From positions 62,001 through 126,000 of the forward strand of contig JAABQV010000003.1 in NCBI GenBank assembly GCA_011391255.1: a DNA stretch of 64,000 nucleotides. The letters are read 5' to 3'. Both the position numbers and the translations under genes were made by a program. Each line of letters opens with the position of its first letter. Within the stretch, counting starts at the first letter, position 1. This DNA is from Dechloromonas sp. (lineage in GTDB: Bacteria; Pseudomonadota; Gammaproteobacteria; Burkholderiales; Rhodocyclaceae). Of this stretch, positions 60,774 through 64,000 are shown in pieces. The notes under the pieces were generated by a model. That model saw only the letters and a program-made list of their open reading frames with translations, made no database searches and was not told where the DNA came from.

Positions 60774-61241
60774 TCACGCGGTTTCGAGGTGAATGACCAA
60801 ATTCGCTTCATAGCCATGCCAAAGGAAGGGAATGGCGTAGGGGAGTGAATGAGCCAATGGCTGGAAAGTGGTAATCGAGTAGTCCAGCAATTGAGGCGTG
60901 CTGATTCCCAGGCCTTCGCCAAAATGACGACGGGCACGGCCGGCAAGGGTGTTGGCGATTTCGCCAACGATGTCGCCATGGCGTTCATCGGTAAACACCG
61001 ACTCACCCGATTTCAGCAAAACATGTGAGAGTAGGGCTCGTGGTGCGGAGAAGCAAATACTACCGAGATAATCGCCGCTAACCTCAATCAAGCCGTTGAA
61101 CTCGTTCCAGAGGATAGGCCCACCCTGTTCAAGGAGATAGGCTGAGCGAATGACTGCTGCCTCGCCGGTACTCGCCAAAAAATAATGGCAGATGGTTTCG
61201 GTAAAAACTTCGATGTCTTGCGGGCGCAGTTGCGGATGCAT
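60774..61241 (-). CDS. CheX-like chemotaxis protein
   Basis: FNGLIEVSGDYLGSICFSAPRALLSHVL; DIVGEIANTLAGRARRHFG. Confidence 0.85.
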   Translation of the reverse strand: MHPQLRPQDIEVFTETICHYFLASTGEAAVIRSAYLLEQGGPILWNEFNGLIEVSGDYLGSICFSAPRALLSHVLLKSGESVFTDERHGDIVGEIANTLAGRARRHFGEGLGISTPQLLDYSITTFQPLAHSLPYAIPFLWHGYEANLVIHLETA

Positions 61242-61244
61242 GGT

Positions 61245-61631
61245 TCAGTCAATCAGTTCGCACAAGGAGTCGATCAACTCCTTGTCGGTAAATGGTTTGT
61301 GGAGAAATCCATGGGCGCCCTTCATGATTGCCCGCAGCGCCGTGGCTTTGTCTGCCAGTGCCGAGACAACAAGGATTTTCGCGTTTGGCAGAAATTGAGC
61401 AATGGCTTCAATGCAGGCTTCGCCATCCATATTCGGCATGGTCAGATCCATGGTAATCAGATCCGGCCTTTTCTCGCGCGCCATGAGCAGCGCAATTTCT
61501 CCGTTGCCAGCCAACCCGGAGATCTGAATGGGCGGCAGTTGCGGGTTGGATATCAGGCGGGATATCCGGTTACGAATGACGGTCGAGTCATCGACAATCA
61601 TTATGTTCAGGGGACGGGTAGAAGTAGTCAT
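61245..61631 (-). CDS. CheY-like response regulator
   Basis: NIMIVDDSTVIRNRISRL, ITMDLTMPNMDG, GFLHKPFTDKEL. Confidence 0.92.
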   Translation of the reverse strand: MTTSTRPLNIMIVDDSTVIRNRISRLISNPQLPPIQISGLAGNGEIALLMAREKRPDLITMDLTMPNMDGEACIEAIAQFLPNAKILVVSALADKATALRAIMKGAHGFLHKPFTDKELIDSLCELID

Positions 61632-63697
61632 GCAGGTTTGAATTGCATAATGAAGCGGGTGTGGGAGTTGGTTCGCGAGGTGATCCGCAAGCGACCATCA
61701 AATTCTCGCAGTGCTTCTTTGACAACCGAGAGTCCGTCGCCACGGCCGGCGTGCAGGTTGGCCTTATCAAGCGAGCTGAAGCCGGGTTCAAAGAGCATCG
61801 CAATGACCTGATCATCGCTCATTTCACCAACATCTTCGGGAGTTTTGAAACCTCTGGCCACAAGCACCGTACGCAGATGACTGGCGGAAATTCCGCGCCC
61901 ATCGTCATGGATAGTCATGGTTAGCGTGCCATCAGCCTCATTGGCGATTTCGATACGGATCAAGCCAGTGCCAGATTTACCGATAGTTAAGCGTTCATCA
62001 GAGGGCTCTATGCCGTGTGCAATAGCGTTACGAATTAACTGAGGGACCGCTTCGCGCAGAATGCCGGCGATGGAGGAGGGGATTTGGCTCAGTCGTGGAG
62101 CAATCGCTTCAAAACGAACCGATTTGTTAAGGTCTTCGGCAACTTTAAGGGCGTATTTTTCGATGCTATGCAGCGTTTCCCAAAGCGGGTCGGGCGAATT
62201 CTGGTCGCCGCTACGTCCGGATACATGCTGCTGAATACGACTGACGATCACTTCAATTTTGGCGACTTCAGACAATAATTTACTCAGCGCAACCGCGGCC
62301 GGAATCAGGTCATCGCCCTGAATTTTGTTGCGACCACGCAAAGGAGTTAGTAATTCTTCAAAGTCGTGAATTTCCTGGCAGATGGATTGACAGCTAAGCG
62401 TGCCCGCTTCGCCTTTCAGACCGTGCAAAGTCCGCGCAATCCGATTGACCAGTTGCGGGTAATTTTGGCCTACCGGCTGAACATCCTGAAGTTCCTGATT
62501 GATCAGTTGCAGGTTGCGGCGGGCAGTAAGCAAAAACTCGGCGACCGTATCTGGATTATGGTCAAGCACACCAAGCAGCAAATCAATTTCACCTTTGGCT
62601 CGCGATTCCGCATTCATCAGCTCGCGCTCCAGGCGCACCTCATCGGAAATGTCAAAGACACTGACCAGCAGGGCGACGACTTCGTCGTTTTCGCGAATCT
62701 GGTCGAACTCGAAACTGACAAAGGTGCTCCCCTTGCGCTGTTTGGTGCCGCTGAGTAATTCGATTTCCTTGAGCGGATTCAGCTGCTCAAGCAGTACCTG
62801 CTTGATTTTCCGGTTGAAAAGTATGTCTATGTAGTTTTCAGCGGCTTCTGCGCTTTCCAGCGAGCAAATCCGGGATAGCGCTTGATGAAAGTTTTCACCG
62901 GTCTTGAGTTGCTCACCAAAGAGTTTGTCCAGTGACGCCGAGCGCTGGCTACCGACGGTTCTATCCCGGGTTAACAAAAACAGTCCCTCGCGCACCCCTT
63001 TCATGATTCGTTCATTTTCTTCGCGAGCCACAGCTGCTGCTTGATCACTGGCGGTAAGACGAGCAATGAATTTGAAAACGATGAACAGGAAGTTCAAAAA
63101 AGCGAGAATGATGGCGAATGTCTGGATTGTTCGCATCGTTGATGTTTTGTATTGCGCCAACGCTTCAAGCATCAGGCCAAGATCGTCGGCCTGTTGGGTC
63201 AGCCGGTTGTTGCGGGTGACCGCCTTGCTGACCGCACTCGAAACCATTTCCAGGTTCAGTGTCTCGCTATTTAGCAAAGGCGACACTTCACGGTCAATCG
63301 GATCCCAGGTATTGGCGATCTGGCTCAGTTGTTCACTGACCTTCTGGCCGAGCGCTTCAGGTTCAAGCAAGCCGCGCTTGAGAAGCCCCTCCGGCTTTTT
63401 CTGAAGTTTCTCTTGGGCATCTAGAAATCCCAGGCGAGCCCCGGAAATTTCGGCCTGACTGGTCTGCGTTATAGCGCCGCTGCGCATTTCCATATCGAGC
63501 GTCAACAGCGCTTTGGTCAGCTGCTGGGCGGATGCCCGCATTTCGCCAGCGGCATTGATGCGGCTGGTGTCATCTTCAATCTGGTGCGAGGTGTAAATAT
63601 TGATGACCGAAACGCCGGCATCAATAAAAATGAAAATGGCAATCAGCAGGACAAGGTCCCGATACTTTCCAAAGGATAGGCGAGGCAGAGAAGTCAT
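61628..63697 (-). CDS. Membrane CheA-like sensor kinase (TM-PAS-HPt-HATPase), no P5
   Basis: LHGLKGEAGTLSCQSICQEIHDFE HPt; QLIRNAIAHGIEPSDER; GRGDGLSVVKEAL; ATG 63697. Confidence 0.85.
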   Translation of the reverse strand: MTSLPRLSFGKYRDLVLLIAIFIFIDAGVSVINIYTSHQIEDDTSRINAAGEMRASAQQLTKALLTLDMEMRSGAITQTSQAEISGARLGFLDAQEKLQKKPEGLLKRGLLEPEALGQKVSEQLSQIANTWDPIDREVSPLLNSETLNLEMVSSAVSKAVTRNNRLTQQADDLGLMLEALAQYKTSTMRTIQTFAIILAFLNFLFIVFKFIARLTASDQAAAVAREENERIMKGVREGLFLLTRDRTVGSQRSASLDKLFGEQLKTGENFHQALSRICSLESAEAAENYIDILFNRKIKQVLLEQLNPLKEIELLSGTKQRKGSTFVSFEFDQIRENDEVVALLVSVFDISDEVRLERELMNAESRAKGEIDLLLGVLDHNPDTVAEFLLTARRNLQLINQELQDVQPVGQNYPQLVNRIARTLHGLKGEAGTLSCQSICQEIHDFEELLTPLRGRNKIQGDDLIPAAVALSKLLSEVAKIEVIVSRIQQHVSGRSGDQNSPDPLWETLHSIEKYALKVAEDLNKSVRFEAIAPRLSQIPSSIAGILREAVPQLIRNAIAHGIEPSDERLTIGKSGTGLIRIEIANEADGTLTMTIHDDGRGISASHLRTVLVARGFKTPEDVGEMSDDQVIAMLFEPGFSSLDKANLHAGRGDGLSVVKEALREFDGRLRITSRTNSHTRFIMQFKPA

Positions 63698-63941
63698 GGT
63701 GGCGTTGGAATGGAAAGGAGCCTCATGGTGCACCTGTCGGGTTACAAACAGATGAAGCAGGGCATTGTTGCGGTCAACTACCGAATTGGCTGGATTTTTA
63801 TTCGGAGAAAAGACCGGAAATCTATTCCAGGAGAGGTGTGTGATCGGTCTAATCCCTGCGAGAATTCGGGCGACCCTCCCTCGGCACACGCCAGCCAGTG
63901 ATTGGGCATAATGCGCTTCCCGATTGAGCTCCCTATTTCAA

Positions 63942-64000
63942 ATGACAACCATCCTTTCATCGCTGTTTTTGCTGGTTCTACTGTTCTCTTCGATTGTCCT
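63942..64000 (+). CDS. Start of a CDS running off the window (hydrophobic N-terminus)
   Basis: ATGACAACCATCCTTTCATCGCTG... = MTTILSSLFLLVLLFSSIVL. Confidence 0.5.
   Translation, partial: MTTILSSLFLLVLLFSSIV

Overview
A 64 kb chromosomal window, gene-dense, with a gene set and codon style typical of a betaproteobacterium (Rhodocyclales-like; the taxonomy is inference). Core blocks are molybdenum cofactor genes (mobB-moeA-moaD-moaE), clpB, ispD-ispF, an EnvZ/OmpR-type pair, tsaB-rimI-udg, lplT, alr, radA, psd, and a very high load of signalling genes (hybrid histidine kinases, GGDEF/EAL, HDOD, CheA/CheX/CheY-like). The most notable features are: (1) a compact rquA-frdABCD operon (rhodoquinone biosynthesis methyltransferase plus an E. 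coli-type quinol:fumarate reductase), inserted between a DUF1501 gene and tsaB and bounded by a duplicated, diverged DUF1501 3' end and a transposase relic; (2) a five-gene, CheW-less chemosensory-like operon (membrane CheA-like kinase, short MCP-signalling protein, two CheX-like proteins sharing a C-terminal GELELF, and CheY), with a second simpler CheA/CheY/CheX module near the right end; (3) an AMMECR1-MEMO1-radical SAM operon coupled to an alpha/beta-hydrolase-like gene; (4) a candidate three-unit Pho box upstream of a GT4 glycosyltransferase in a lipid-gene neighbourhood. Smaller signals include a truncated HD-GYP N-terminus, a tRNA-like relic, a higBA module and several unlisted small ORFs. 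All identifications come from reading the translations; no database search was run.
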